The position numbers and the translations under genes are program-made. Shown piece by piece: positions 1-13,607 of a stretch of DNA of 64,000 nt; the first letter of the stretch is position 1, and every line of letters begins with the position of its first letter. Source of the DNA: Rotaria sp. Silwood1 (lineage: Eukaryota > Rotifera > Eurotatoria > Philodinida > Philodinidae); the NCBI GenBank assembly GCA_905250075.1, contig CAJNOP010000001.1, forward strand, positions 3,878,514 through 3,942,513, written 5' to 3'. The notes below the pieces were generated by a model. The model was not told the origin of the DNA and made no database searches. It worked only from the letters and a program-made list of their open reading frames with translations.

Positions 1-171
1 GGTATCATCATTGTACTTATATTGTTGTCTGAATATAACTGAGTTTTGTATAAGCTGCTTATGTTTAATCATAAAATGTGCATAATAAAGAAAACAAAAA
101 TTTATAAGCTTGATTCTAACGTCAGCATATCAAATGATTAATTACAATTTCGTTTTGGTTGTCCATTTTAG

Positions 172-3100
172 GCTGCTCTTCGACATGAAGATGGCGAAGA
201 TGATACAACAATTGGTCAATCAATAAGGTACGTATTACATAAGTAATTATTTATTCAGCATGCTAGCTTGTGGCAGATACTTTTTGATGAGAAAAAAAAA
301 TCTTCGGGAAAATAACTTTTTTGAACTGTCAACTTGAAAATTAGATCTCCATCATTATCGAATATCTTTGAAAATGTTCTTTCGAGGTAAAATTTGAAAG
401 TTCTTTTCCCAACAAAATGTAGAAGTAGCTTCACCTCGAATATTGTTTTTTGTTTTTCAATCCAGCATGTTCTGTTATCTTTCACACAAAAAAACCACCC
501 CATGCTTATCGCTTTAAATAGGCGTGTGCCGCGTACAAAATCAGTATTTGATCGAACATCATCACGTCGTTATTCATCTGTGGATTTTGAAACAAATGGT
601 TTTTATGACAGTCAACAAGAACGTATGATAACTGATAATATAAATAATGGAAATATTCGTCAAAAAAATTTACATTTAATCGATTCAATATTGCGACAAC
701 ATGATGATGCGATTGTTTCATTGAATGGACATGATGATTTCACCGCATCGTTGGATGATGACGACGATAGTGATGAGTATGCTTGCTTTATATTTTACAA
801 ACGCTACATCATTTTTCTCCTTGTACATGATTTCACTTTTTTTTGTTTTGCTTGGATGCTTCTGTTTCTTTACCATTAAAGTTTTTATAAATTATATCTT
901 AGACGAAAAATACGAGTTAAAAGTTCTACAGCTGATCGACAAAGTATGCGACGATGTTCATCCAATTCAATTTTAACTTCTCAAAAAAAAGAACAAGAAG
1001 TGCAAGAAAAACAATTGTATGTTCTTATTGTTTCGGTTTATCTTAAAATAACTAACTATATATTTAGACAAAAAGTACCACCACCAGACAGTAGTGCTAT
1101 ACGTCGAATGCAAAATCGATGGGAAGCAGAAACTCAACAACGTGAAGCTGCAGCAGCCAAAGCTCAAATACCTAAAGCAACATCAACTGCACGAAATCGT
1201 GATCGTTGGAACGCTCCTACTGAAACGGCAACACAATCTGTTGATGCCAATCGACTAAATCAACAACAATTACCACGTAAATAAAACAATATTTTATTAG
1301 AATATCTTAATTCATTATTTATAAATAAATCTTTATCTAGCATTAAAATCACCTCCAGCTGTGGATACTCATACTGTTCCGTCCAGTCATTTTACACGTC
1401 CATCAGCAACTGTTGATGCTATTTCACCACCTCCAACACCTTCTCATCATTATTATCAACAACAACAACAAACAGCACCACAAAGTCCTCGCGCACCTGA
1501 CACAAAAGTATTTTCACGACCACCACTTGCTCATCAAAAAAGTATAACAAGTAGTAGTGCAATTGAAGCACTAACACGTCAAATGAGTTTGTCATCAGCA
1601 ACTGGAAATGATGCAGCAACAGTAAATGGTCAACCAACTATTCTTGTCAAAGATGCAAAAGTAACACCATCAACAGAACTTGTTGGTGCTGTTACGCGAG
1701 CAAAAGATAGTAAATATTGAATATTTTATTAAGTTAAAAGAAACTTCAATGTTATCTTTTATAGGTTTACAACAAGCAACAAAACCCCCACCACTTATAC
1801 TACCTGGGATTGGTTTATCTGGTCAATTACCCGATGCATTACTGTCTAAACCTCGATCGGATAATGATCTTCAATGGGAATCTATTGTCGGCAAAGTACT
1901 TTCGCGTAGATTAGTTGTACAAGATCTTAATTTTGAAGAATTGGATGAACGAGATGATGCAAATATTATGATGCCTGGAGGTGGTCGACCAGGATTTCCT
2001 CCACCACCACCAATGATGATGAACGGTGGTGGACCACCACCTCCACCACCACCAATGATGCTTGGCGGTCCACCACCGCCTCCTCCCCCAATGGGTGGTG
2101 CACCACCTCCACCTCCATTCTTACCGAGAGGTATGGGGCCTCCACCACCACCACCACCTATGACTATGAGTAATGGTGGCATTAATGGTCCACCACGGCT
2201 ACCAACAAAACCACAAACAATTAGTAAATCTGTCAAGACTATACGTTTACATTGGCGTGAAACAGCTCCCAATATGATGCCTACTGTACCAGGAGCTGAA
2301 GACTCACTATGGCAATCATTAATTAAAGTTCAATTAGATACTGAAAAATTAGCGCAACTCTTCGAATTAAAACAAAGTGACGTTAAAATCAAGGTAATAA
2401 TCAAAATTATTCTAGGAAAACCAATTTTGTTTTTGAGATTATTGAAATGGATATTTTACTTGAGAATAATTCTAATAAATATGTTTCATTTCATATTAAT
2501 ATATATATTTCTTTCTTTGTCTCTGTCTTTCATATAGGAAACCGTAAGTATAAAATACATATGTGTTAATCAATAATCGTAATATTTTCATAAAATATTC
2601 CTTGATTTTGTCTTATTAAATTAATACTTTTTCAAAATGTTTAATTATTATCGAAAATATTCGTATCTATTTATATTTGATATAATCAAAACAAATAAAA
2701 CTTTTTTGAGATAGTTTTTGTCTTTCTTCATGTATGTGTGTATATTTGACTAACAATTAGGGTTTTATTGTCACAAATTAAAATTTAATGTAATCATAAA
2801 TATGTTGTACTTTCTATGTGAGTGTGCTTTCTGTATATATTTGCTTCTTGTTTTTTTTTCTTCGGGCAAATATTTTAGCAATTTAATATATAGAAATAAG
2901 AATATATAATTGTTTTCTTTTTTTTATATATATAGAAAGGTGGTGACGTTAAAAAAGAAATAACTGTACTCGATACAAAACGTTCAAATGCAATTAATAT
3001 TGGTTTAACTGTTTTACCAACAGCACGAACAATTAAAGCAGCTATTCTAAAAATGGATAGTAGTGTTATTAATAAAGAAGGCATTGAGGTAAATTTACTT

Positions 3101-6100
3101 ATTAGAAAAAACATAATACTGAGATATTGACGAGATATTTTTAAGTATTTGGATAATTAATTCTATGTTCTCATTAAAAATAATTATTCAAATTGATTCG
3201 AATTTATTTTAAAAGTTTAATTAGTATAGATCCATTGCTGACAATTTATACAAAGATTACATTCTTCCTCAATAGTAGTAGCACGTTTCTTACAGGTATA
3301 TTTTTTTTAATGATAGTATCTAGATAGTTTTTGCCATCAGTATATTTCCTTTTGGATATAAAGTTTTCTTTTTAATTTCATCTTTAAAATATAGATCTCA
3401 GTAGAAAACATGTCCATGTGTCATCTTTATTATAACTTGATACTCTTTTTATAAGTAGTTTCGTATGATGAAAGAATCTGTCTAGAGAAACGCAGAAGTA
3501 GAAGTTATTAGTATTTTCCTAGATAATAATTTGTTCTGGAATTTTCTGAAAATTTTGAGATAAGCCAACGAATAATTGGTCCATTTATCAATGTAGGATA
3601 GTAGACTAAAGAAATTCGATATCTAATTCAAGATCAAATATCTATTTGCTTATTACATAAAGTCTCATTTCAAGCCAAGAGAATATTGTCTTTTTCTTTC
3701 GTATGTTTCATTCCAATCAATCTTTCTGTGAAATTAATTTTTGGTTTCTATTCCAACATTTGATATACAATAAATTTATATTTCATAGAAATTATTAACT
3801 ATGCTTCCAACTGAAGAAGAAAAAAATCGTATAATAGAAGCTCAAATGGCTAATACTGATATTCCATTAGGAAATGCTGAACAATTTTTATTAACACTTG
3901 CATCTGTTGTTGAACTTGAAGCACGTCTTAAATTATGGTTATTTAAACTTGATTTTGACAATATTGAATTGGTTTGTTTAAAAGCAAAAAAGATGAATAA
4001 AAGAACTTGAAAATTTTATTTTTTAGGAAATTGCTGAACCATTAATGGATTTAAAAAATGGAATGAAAAATTTAAAAGAAAATATAACACTTCGACGTAT
4101 ACTTGAAGTTCTTCTTGCTATTGGAAATTATCTTAATGGAATTGAAGTAAATTCTTTTTCTTTCTTTGTTTATTTAAATCAAATATTTTATATTCTTTTT
4201 TTTTTAATCTTTCAATTAAAGTCAATTGGTTTTCAACTTGATTATCTTGCGAAAGTTCCTGAAGTTAAAGATACAATACAAAAACATTCATTACTTTTTC
4301 ATGTGTGCAATATTGTCGTTGAAAAATATCCTGATACAAGTGATCTTTATTCAGAAATTGGTCAAATAACACGATGTTCTAAAGTATAGAAATCATAATT
4401 TTTTATTATTAGAACAAACAATAAAAAAGAATATTGATTCTTTATTATTTTAGGTTGATTTTGATGAACTTGAATTAAAATTAAATAAACTTGAAACTGA
4501 TTGTCGAGCTTCATTTGATCATTTACGAGCAATTAGTAAACATGAAACACCACAAGTTAAAACAAAGTATGTATTTATGTTAAATTTTATTCTAAACTCT
4601 CATAGGCAATTGATGAAAGTTTTTTATAAAAATAAAATTGAATAGTGAGAAAAACCATTTTCAGAACTGATCTTAAAATTAATGGTAAAATTTATTATGG
4701 CACGTATGTATATTTATGGACTTACTTGCTTTTCTTCTCTTCTCTCTCTCTACATACACAATGATACACTTAAAAGGATCAAACTTTGCTTCACAATGAA
4801 TATCTCGCTTATTCTTTAATGTTTAATTTTGTTGTATTTATTTTTTTGGTTAAATTTTGAATTTGTTTGTTTTTTTTTCTTTTTCTTATTTAGATTGGCA
4901 GAATTTTTAAGTGATTGTGCTGAACGAATTTGTTTATTAAAACTTATTCATCGTCGTGTAATAAATCGTTTTCAAAAATTTCTTCTTTGGCTTGGTTATC
5001 CTTCTAGTATGATAAAAGAAACAAAAGTAACTGCATTCTGTAAAATACTAAGCGAATTTGCACTTGAATATCGTACTACACGTGATCGTATAACAACACA
5101 AAAACAAAAGAAACAAAATCGAGGTGAAAGAAATCGAACACGAGGAAAATTAATAACTGAAGTTAGCTATTTTTTGTGAATCATTTTTCATATGAACATT
5201 TGAGTTTTTTTCTTTTTTCTTTTTTCTATTTCATTAGATTATTCCAGAAAAAAGTAATTTACTTAAACATGCTTTACCAAATGATTCTCGAACAGATGAT
5301 GAAGCTGAATTTATTTACCAACGAACCAATGAGAAATTAAACACATCAAGTAGTCGAACAACTAATGATTCAACTCGTACGACACCTACTGAAGTCAAAC
5401 AACAACCAAAATCACAAACAACACAATCGAATGTATCAAGTGGCTTGGCAGCTGCTGTAAATAATGCATCAAAACAAGAAACAATGATGCCTGGTCATAG
5501 ACTAAGAGAAAAAGCTTCTGGTATGTCGAGAAAATATTTTTCTTTGTATAGTCATCTTATAAAATAGTTTCATTATGAATTATATTTTATTCTTGTATGA
5601 CGTCAGCTGGGAATTTTATTGTTTTTGATTTTCTTAATTTAATTGAGATTTAAAATATGACTGAGAGTTAGCTTTTTTTTGGATGCTTCAATAAACTAAT
5701 AAATCTCCGTTATTTTAAAAAAGTAACTTTCCGTAATGATAAAATAAAAAAGTATTCATTAACTATTCTATTTGAGATACAAATAATAAAGAAATCGAAA
5801 ATCCGTATACCACAAAGAAAAAATAGCTGATTCGATTAAATTAATATAAAACAATATTATTTATAGTATTTGAATCAAAACAAGAACATTTGATAATGAC
5901 TTAAACTTTATTCGACGAATGTAGATCATTGAGATGTACAAGATACGCTTTTTTTTTAATATTCTAACTTAGAGATAATTCTCTAATCTTTACCCTACCC
6001 TATCTTGTAGAATCTGTCCTTACCTTACCCTATGAAGTTTATATTCCATTCTTTCGTAATTCTACTCTAGTTGAAAGACTCTAAAAACCGAGCAGCAGCA

Positions 6101-6710
6101 AAATAGTATCACATTAGAGACTTTCAGAAAAAGCTTCTTCCGCAACCTGTATCATCACTGAGCCAGAATTTCTAACTATTACTTTATCTGTACTTCATCC
6201 TATACTGCCAGGTAGGGTAATTCTGCAAATCTCTAATAGATAATCGGTAGTCAGCACAGATACAGATCTGTAGGATTAGATTTCCTCGTTTTTTATTTTA
6301 TTTTCAGATAATCATAGTCATAGATGAAATTCTACTGAAAAAATAGTGTAATGTAGAAATTTATTAATATTGTTTTAGGTAATACTTTGAAAAAACCTGC
6401 TGTTAAATCTCCATCAACATTAAGTGTAAAACCATCAGCTAATCCAAATGAAACTGAAGCTTTTGATACAAGTGATGAATTACTTGATGATCTAGTTAAA
6501 AATGCTACATTAACAGCATCAAGAGATGCTCTTAAACAACGTAAAACAGCTCGATACGGTGGTCAACGACGATCATGTATATTCTTATAAAATTAAATTA
6601 AGAAATTGTTTTTTTTTTTTTTTTGCTTTTTGCTTTTAGTACGTCGAACACTTCATCTTGGTTTAAATGAAGAAGAACGTGCTGAAGTACTTGGTGCTGG
6701 AAAAAATTAA
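172..6710 (+). CDS. FHOD: FHOD-class formin, 3' part (FH1-FH2-DAD)
   Basis: Formins of this class nucleate and elongate unbranched actin filaments; FHOD proteins act on stress fibres and are held inactive by a C-terminal DAD. Modelled exons: 172-227, 522-776, 903-1016, 1068-1276, 1341-1709, 1765-2393, 2538-2543, 2936-3088, 3789-3971, 4027-4146, 4222-4383, 4454-4566, 4894-5161, 5238-5520, 6379-6576, 6640-6710. They join in one frame to 1062 residues; the 5' part lies left of the window. Seen: [17 protein letters not shown], as in FHOD before FH1; a proline-rich FH1 (about residues 410-468); an FH2 (about 490-875) with [34 protein letters not shown] and [12 protein letters not shown]; and a DAD (about 1010-1055) with SDELLDDLV and RRSLRRTL. 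That last block matches the segment phosphorylated by ROCK in human FHOD1. FHOD is preferred over DAAM or DIA because the pre-FH1 and DAD motifs match. Introns of about 700-860 nt at 3089-3788 and 5521-6378 hold nothing recognisable. Confidence 0.93.
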
Positions 6711-6815
6711 TTTATTTTAGTATTTTCATTCAATGGTTTTAGCGTACAAATCATTTTTATTTGCCCAATCCTGCGCCGGTGTCTTCTCAAATTTTGTTTT
6801 TTTCTCGCTCTCTTG

Positions 6816-6841
6816 CTCTCTCTCTCTCTCTCTCTCTCTCT
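6816..6841. repeat. CT microsatellite
   Basis: An uninterrupted CT dinucleotide run lies downstream of the formin stop, in the 475 nt gap before PEX19. It is probably 3' UTR or spacer sequence. Confidence 0.9.
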
Positions 6842-7099
6842 GTATATGTTTTTTTTATTTAATTAAATGTACTTAATTTCAAATAATCATCAGTTTTTGT
6901 GTTTTGTTTGTCTATTTGTCTGTCTTTCATATGACAAAAACAAAAGAATGATTTATGCTTTTATTCCCCAATCACTGCCAATCTGTGTTTTACGAATCTC
7001 TTTGTTTTTTATTGTACAAAAAAAAGCTAAACAAATGACAGCCACTTTTTTGTTTCGTTTATCGACAAAATATAACAGTCAATAATGTGTTTTTCTGTT

Positions 7100-7100
<1 letters not shown>

Positions 7101-7134
<34 letters not shown>

Positions 7135-7144
7135 TAATAATAAT
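7101..7144. repeat. AAT trinucleotide repeat upstream of PEX19
   Basis: An AAT run with one ACA interruption ends about 40 nt before the PEX19 start codon. The 6711-7185 gap otherwise holds only T-rich sequence and no gene. Confidence 0.9.
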
Positions 7145-7185
7145 TGAAAACAGACTTATTAGAAACAACGTGTGATTTTGTAGAT

Positions 7186-8031
7186 ATGTCAGAATTACCC
7201 TCCTCCTCATCAACAACAACAAATGATGAATCGAAATCACTTGATAATTTATTGGATGATGCTTTAGCAGATTTTAAAGAAAGTTCAACTGTAAAAAAAG
7301 AATCAGTAATCAGTTCATCTGATACAGCACCACCACCATCAGATCCATTACAAACAACATTTGAAGCCATGTGTTTTAATGATGAAAAATTTTTAAATGA
7401 ACTTGATTCAATTCCAAATCTTTTATCAAATTTTCCATTTGGTTTAGGTGAAACAACGAATGAAAATGAAACAGACACAAATAATATATTTAATGTTTTT
7501 TCTCAATTGGGTAAACATGCTGAATTATTACAAAAAATAAAAGATGAAGATATTGAAAAAGCATTAGAAAAATTAGCTGATCAACCAAATACAACCTTAA
7601 CAACAGAAGCAACAACAATAACAAATGAACCACATGTTGAACAATTAAATTTATTTATGTCAAGTATATTATCAAAAGATGTTATGTTACCAGCATGTCA
7701 AGCTGTTGATGAATCATATGAAGAATGGTTAACAAAAAATAAAGATAATTTAACTGATGAAGAATTTCAACGTTATACAAAACAACATCAATGTGTTAAA
7801 GATATATGTCGAGAATATGAAACAGTATCCAATGATAATCAACAAATTCAACGTGTATTACAAAAATTTCAACAATTACAAACATATGGTGATCCACCAA
7901 AAGAACTTTTATTTTTTCCTGGTTTACCCGGTTTTGGTGGATTAGGTAGTGGTGAAGAAAATTTATTTGGTGATGCATTTTCAGAGGTCGATAATATTGG
8001 ACAAAATGAAAGTGAATGTTGTTTGATGTAA
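7186..8031 (+). CDS. PEX19: PEX19 peroxisomal membrane protein chaperone and import receptor
   Basis: PEX19 binds newly made peroxisomal membrane proteins in the cytosol and delivers them to PEX3. This intronless frame encodes 281 residues, close to the family's usual size of about 300. Seen: an acidic N-terminus with an amphipathic LDNLLDDALADF (residues 19-30), like the PEX3-binding helix; a central LSKDVMLPACQ...YEEWLTKNKDNL...EFQRYTKQH block typical of the cargo-binding domain; DPPKELLFFPGLPGF near the end; and a C-terminal CCLM, a CaaX box with Met last, which fits farnesylation. The frame is open upstream, but the ATG at 7186 is chosen because MSELP begins the family-like region. An acceptor-like TTTTGTAG ends 2 nt before that ATG, suggesting trans-splicing directly onto the coding start. 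Confidence 0.95.
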   Translation: MSELPSSSSTTTNDESKSLDNLLDDALADFKESSTVKKESVISSSDTAPPPSDPLQTTFEAMCFNDEKFLNELDSIPNLLSNFPFGLGETTNENETDTNNIFNVFSQLGKHAELLQKIKDEDIEKALEKLADQPNTTLTTEATTITNEPHVEQLNLFMSSILSKDVMLPACQAVDESYEEWLTKNKDNLTDEEFQRYTKQHQCVKDICREYETVSNDNQQIQRVLQKFQQLQTYGDPPKELLFFPGLPGFGGLGSGEENLFGDAFSEVDNIGQNESECCLM

Positions 8032-11000
8032 AACTGATCTTTTGGATGGTTTTGTGATGTGATTAGTTGATCAGTCGTATGCGTACATTTGTGTTTGAAT
8101 TGGAAATTTCCATGTTTCATTGCACTAGATTCTTTTTTCTTTTTTGATCTATATCTATTTACTCAACGTTCATTTTTTTTGTTTTTATTTTGAGTAAAAA
8201 GACGATTCTTTCTTTTTTCTATTTGTTTTTGTGTATCGTATTGTCCGTTTATTTTGTTCTTCAGGTAATTTTTTTGATTAATACAAATCAAACCATGATG
8301 TATAACAATTTTTGGTAACTTCGACAAAGCAGAATGATGTGAAATCGAGTCTATGTATTGCTATTTCCACAATGTGCTCAATAATGTTTTATCATTGCAC
8401 ATCTTGGATAATGTTTTTAAAAGTAATGTAATTAAGTAGTACAGTTCTCTGACTAAATCATTTTCTCAGGTACAATAGTTGCAGTTTTTTATTTATATAG
8501 TTTCTGTTTTTTTTTCAACAGATGCATGCATTTTAACATGGATTGAGTGAAGAAAGATAGTTTTGTGAATTGTTAAAAATCTTGATTTTGATCGTACCTA
8601 CCAATGTCACTAGATATGCAATGTCCGTCATTATTTTACAACAGAAGCAGAAGAAAATTTTATCGAAAAATTATGACCGTTTGAAATATTAGTTCTGAAA
8701 AGTGAGTATTAATTTAATTACATTTGAGAAAATAATTATGATAAATAAAATTTAGATGTTGATCATTTTTAAATGAATAAGGGAGAGGGAAGAGAAAAAA
8801 GGTCCATAAATGATTATACTCATGGTATGTTCAAAATTTCTTATCTATTTTTCGCTTGATTGAAACTTTTTTTTTTAATCAAAAGATAACGTTTGAAATA
8901 GTAGCATACTTGATTTAATGAATGTAATCGTACAGTGAAATCAAGTGCAACATGTAAATATTTTTTTCTTTCATAATTCTTTTGACAGAACGTTTTATTT
9001 CGTTTACCAATGTTATTTTATGGTCGTAATTCACAGTTTTGGTCAGTTTATTTCATAAACGGATTCAAATCAGACAGATTTGATGATTAATAATTTTTCG
9101 GTATGAATGCACAAAAAAAAATGGTTTGTACATTATTTTTCATTGAAGTAACGCGTGTAGGCATCCCTTCACCTTCGAGATATTTACTTTTCCTTGAACT
9201 GTATGTGAACGACCGCGATGATAGAATAAATTAATAGAACCAATGCGGCTGATCAGTTTTATTTATGAATTGATTGTTTGCTTTGATATCGCACCACCTA
9301 AATCTCGATGAATTTTTGCAAGTCCACCACAAGCTTCATATCTTTACTTATCATGTTTTTTTCAAATCTATTAATAACAATTTTTAGATTATATCATATA
9401 TAGTTTTGTATAGAATTTCAAGCTCTATCTTTTTATATAAAAAGAATGATATTTCAATCAAGTGAAAAATAAAGGAGAAGAAATTTTGAAAATACTAAAA
9501 ATACAATTATTTATTGACCACTGATAATATTTCTTGAAAAAGATATTTAGTTCGGTCTATAATATTAATCTTTGAAGTCTATCGATACATTTAAGCATGA
9601 ATAAGGGTATTCAAGAAAACATATTTTCATAGTAATTAGGCAATAACTTATTAAGAAAGTGTACAAATGATTGTAAATATTAATATGTTTGCAACGGTTT
9701 CGTATTATTTGTTTGTTGTTTTAAATGTCTCATAGTGGGAAATATTGATGATAGAAATTTCGTATGTCAAGAAGATCTCGAGGCAGTTAAAATAAGTCGT
9801 GAGTTATCAGTTGATTGAATCAAATATTTTCATAAATGATGATTCAATCTTCCGACTGTTATTTGTAGAATTTTCATAGGTTAGTGGGATTACACTTAAG
9901 AAATGGAACATTTGATTTTATCAAAAAAAAAGAAACAATGAGTCATTGTTGAATTTGTATGATATGAAGATATCTTCAAAGTAGTAAAATAAATATAAAG
10001 TTCAAAGAATATTTTCAACTTTATAGCATTGACAATTATTATGAAATTTTTGCATTTAATTAATAATTACACTTCTTTCGTAGTTTTTCATCGATATAAG
10101 TTCATAATTTGATATAGAATAGCATTACAAAGGATTATTCATGTTACTTTTTTCATTGGGGAAGCAATTTTTATTGATTAACTGCTGGGTTTTTTTTCGA
10201 CGTAATTCATGTGTTGAAATTCTATATTTAAACTTCAGAATACAGCAATGCGAACTACTTTTTTCACGAAGAAAAATGATATTTATTTTTTATTTATTGT
10301 CCTTATGAATTCATGCAAAATATGCATCATGAAAACTTTTAGCTACTAATTTAAAAGCTATTGTTGACAATGTTCAGTGATTGTGTTGGTCATACTATTT
10401 GATATTAATACTAATTTAGATAATCAAATTAATCTTAATATTTCGTTTGATCTATTTGTCTCTTCCATATGAAAATTTTATCATAACTGGTATTTAATGT
10501 TATTTCGATAAAACTTGTTTATGAATGCTGAATACTTTGTATTCTACCGATGGGCAGCACTTGGAATATATCCATTATATTCTGGTCTTTTTATTTCTCA
10601 TGTACCTCAATATGGATAAATTGCTTGAACGTATATGAATTATAAAAATATCAAGAATAACGATTGTTCGATATGTGGATAGAATAATCAAGAAACTTAT
10701 CCTTTCTTGTTACTTTAAAAAAAAAACATTGAAAAACATAAGTTAGTTATAATATAAATATTTATATGTTGTCACAAATGTATGCATTAGCTGGTGTTTG
10801 TATTCATTAAAAAAGTGTACAATTAATAGTTGAAATAATTTTTCATAATTAATGTTTATAATTTATCAAATATACATATCGAGTTTTTACATTAGACTCT
10901 AAAGTACACAATATATATTCATATTCATATACATTATATTTCTACGACAGATTTTGTGTATTTACGCAATAAAATATTTTCTGTGAATATTTTCATATAA

Positions 11001-13607
11001 GAAAAGATACACGACATAAACATAAGTTGTCATAAACTTAATCGAGATAGACATTATTGATTTATTAATGTAACAACTTATCACCATTTATGCTCTTCTG
11101 ATTGCTATCATTATGGTATACTATTTCTTTCTACAGAAATAATTGGTCTGATCGTCTTCATATATGATGTCTGTGTAATTAGAGTATATCTATCATCGGA
11201 AGCTGTCTACCATTATGTCACCGAATGACGTAGTCGTTTATTCTAACAGTCAAAAGTACAATAAACGTATTACTTTGTATGAAGGTCATAAAAAATCGAG
11301 TACTTCTTTTCATTCAACCCACACACGTATTATCTATATCTTATCCCAGTGAAAAATATTTACTGATTTTAATCGAATTTTTATGAAACAAAATCAAAAT
11401 TAAAATCGATTGATAATTTGGATTATTATTGATCATAACTTAACTATTACTTGATATTGTTACTTATGTAGTGTGAAATTTTCTGATTGAAATCGGATTA
11501 TTTGCAGGAAAATCGAAATTAGTAATCGATTTATAATCTTGATTTTGCTGCAAAATAATCCAATTTCAATCAGAAAATTTCACACTACTTAAGTAACAAT
11601 ATCACGTAATAGTTAAGTCATGATGAATAATAATCAAAATTATCAATCGATTTTAATTTTGATTTTGTTTCACAAAAATCCGATTAAAATCAGTAAATAT
11701 TTTTCACTGGGTAATACAAATATATTGTGATAAATAATGAAGTCAATATTTTACATAATACTAAATCTCCACACTGAATCCATGCCTGACAATTTTATTT
11801 TGTAAATTTTGTGGGAATAGCCCATAAGTTACTCTTACTCAAGCAACAGAATAACAATGACACTTTCTATTATGTATCACAGATAAGATCGATTTGCGTT
11901 TTTTTGAAACCGAACCGATCCTATCTCTGATATGTGTTGCCAAATGTTGCATAAAAGAATTAAACCTTTCATATTTCATTTGAAAAACTAGAGAATAAAT
12001 GTATCTTCATGATTTATTTGTTATGATAAATTAACATACTATTCTATCATACAAAGAACTGAGTTAGAGGAAAATACACATACAGAATTATATTGATGAT
12101 GGAAACTTCCATTTATATTTACGATCTTTGACTCATACAATGAAAAAGAAACCAATAAATGTCTCGGCAGTGTATATTTTTCAAGTAGGTGTGCTTATGA
12201 ATCATAGGCAGCTATTTGATCAACTACTTAGAGAATGATTACCTTTGTATGAATCAGCAATAAAAAAGAACAAGATAGTTTGATAAGTTTGAATATATGA
12301 AATAAGCACAATACAGAGTAATTCATCTCATACTCACATGGAAGAATCTTCTTATATCAGAATAAAATTACGCATTTATAAAAGAAACATTATAAAAACA
12401 ATCAGTTGACGAAAAAACTTATTTTTTACAAAAAGAAGTGTTGCCTTCGAAAATAAAAAAAAAACAGTAAAAGAAATTTTCTTTTTTCAAGCTTTCTTAT
12501 TTGACTTGTAATAAAAACTTTTTTTTTTGCTTCAATAAAGTTTTTTCCATTTGATTGATTGATACCTTATTTTTTTTTGTTTGTTATTATTTTTTCTGTT
12601 AATTGTAAAGTTTCTTTACACCATCACGTTTTTTAAATTGTCGTTAATTTCCAAGTGTGATAGAAGATCTTCAGTCCTCTACAATGGCTAAGTTAACAAA
12701 TATTTCAGAGAGATCTTCTATTCAATTCTTTGTCCTTTTAGTGATTAATAATTCAAATTCATATTTCACAAAATGTAAGAGTTTTGACCTCCTGATAGGT
12801 TTTCTTCAATGTTTAAGAATAATACAAGATCTTCTATTGCAACAGGTAGGAAATGAATGTTGAAGAGATTTTTTGTATCCTTCTCCGTTGTATCTCGTAG
12901 TTTTAGAGAACGACTGATAAAAAATTTTGAGAGTTGAAGTGCTGATTATATTAGATAAATATTTGACTCGAAATTTCTCGATGCTTTCCTGTGAGAGATA
13001 TTGGGATTGTGCAAGAGAAAAAGATCTACTCTTTCGAGTATTCTCTTTCTCAATCACAGTAAGTTGAACAGGCGTGAAATGTTTTTCATACATACTGCAA
13101 TAAATATTGTTTGCATTCTCTATCGGTTTTTTGTTTGTCTTTGTTTCATTCTGTTCGAGTAAAAAATAAGAAAACCTTGAGAGCAACTACAGATTCAAGT
13201 TTTTTCGAACTTTATCAGTGAAAGCATTATTTTTTGAAATCGTGGCTAAAGTCAACAATGCGTCATATTTCGAAAGAAAAAAAATACATAACCTAAACAC
13301 TTTCTAGTATGAATACAAGAAAGTTCCCACTCAAGTAGATGTACTGTTGTTGAGAAACACGGCTGGTTCTCCTTCTTTTTAAATTTAGAACAAACTCAAT
13401 TTTGAAAAACTACGAAGTCCTCTGTAAAATTTGATGTTTTTCGGTGATGGCGTTGTATTTCTTCGACTCTAATAGCTACAGAGAGAAAATAGAAGCCTTC
13501 TTAAATCATAATTCAGTAGATACATATAAGGCTCAACTAGTATAAAATGAAAATTGATAAACTATCGATTTTAATTCTTCTAGAATAATAATTAAACAGT
13601 GAATCAA
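8032..13607. other. Intergenic, AT-rich, no gene recognised
   Basis: Between PEX19 and RHD gene A this 5.6 kb stretch has only short, low-complexity frames on both strands. The one clear structure is the long palindrome at 11344-11711. A minus-strand frame at 12806-13186 (126 codons) matches nothing I recognise. Confidence 0.7.
11344..11711. mobile_element. Near-perfect palindromic MITE, termini CCCAGTGAAAAATATT
   Basis: The left half (from 11345) and right half (to 11711) are reverse complements over about 180 nt each, with a very short centre near 11528. The left end CCCAGTGAAAAATATTTAC is mirrored by GTAAATATTTTTCACTGGG. TA flanks both sides (11342-11343 and 11712-11713), a possible Tc1/mariner-style target duplication. 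No coding capacity. The same termini bound the element at 33371-34248. Confidence 0.8.

Noticed and set aside
1871..2272. Minus-strand Gly-rich frame of 133 codons
   Set aside because: It is the antisense image of the proline-rich FH1 region of the formin.
5985..6220. TACCCTA-type repeats that look telomere-like or foldback
   Set aside because: Only a few scattered copies in a formin intron; no array and no convincing inverted arms.
12806..13186. Minus-strand frame of 126 codons
   Set aside because: No family motif, no supporting splice or start context; left as intergenic.
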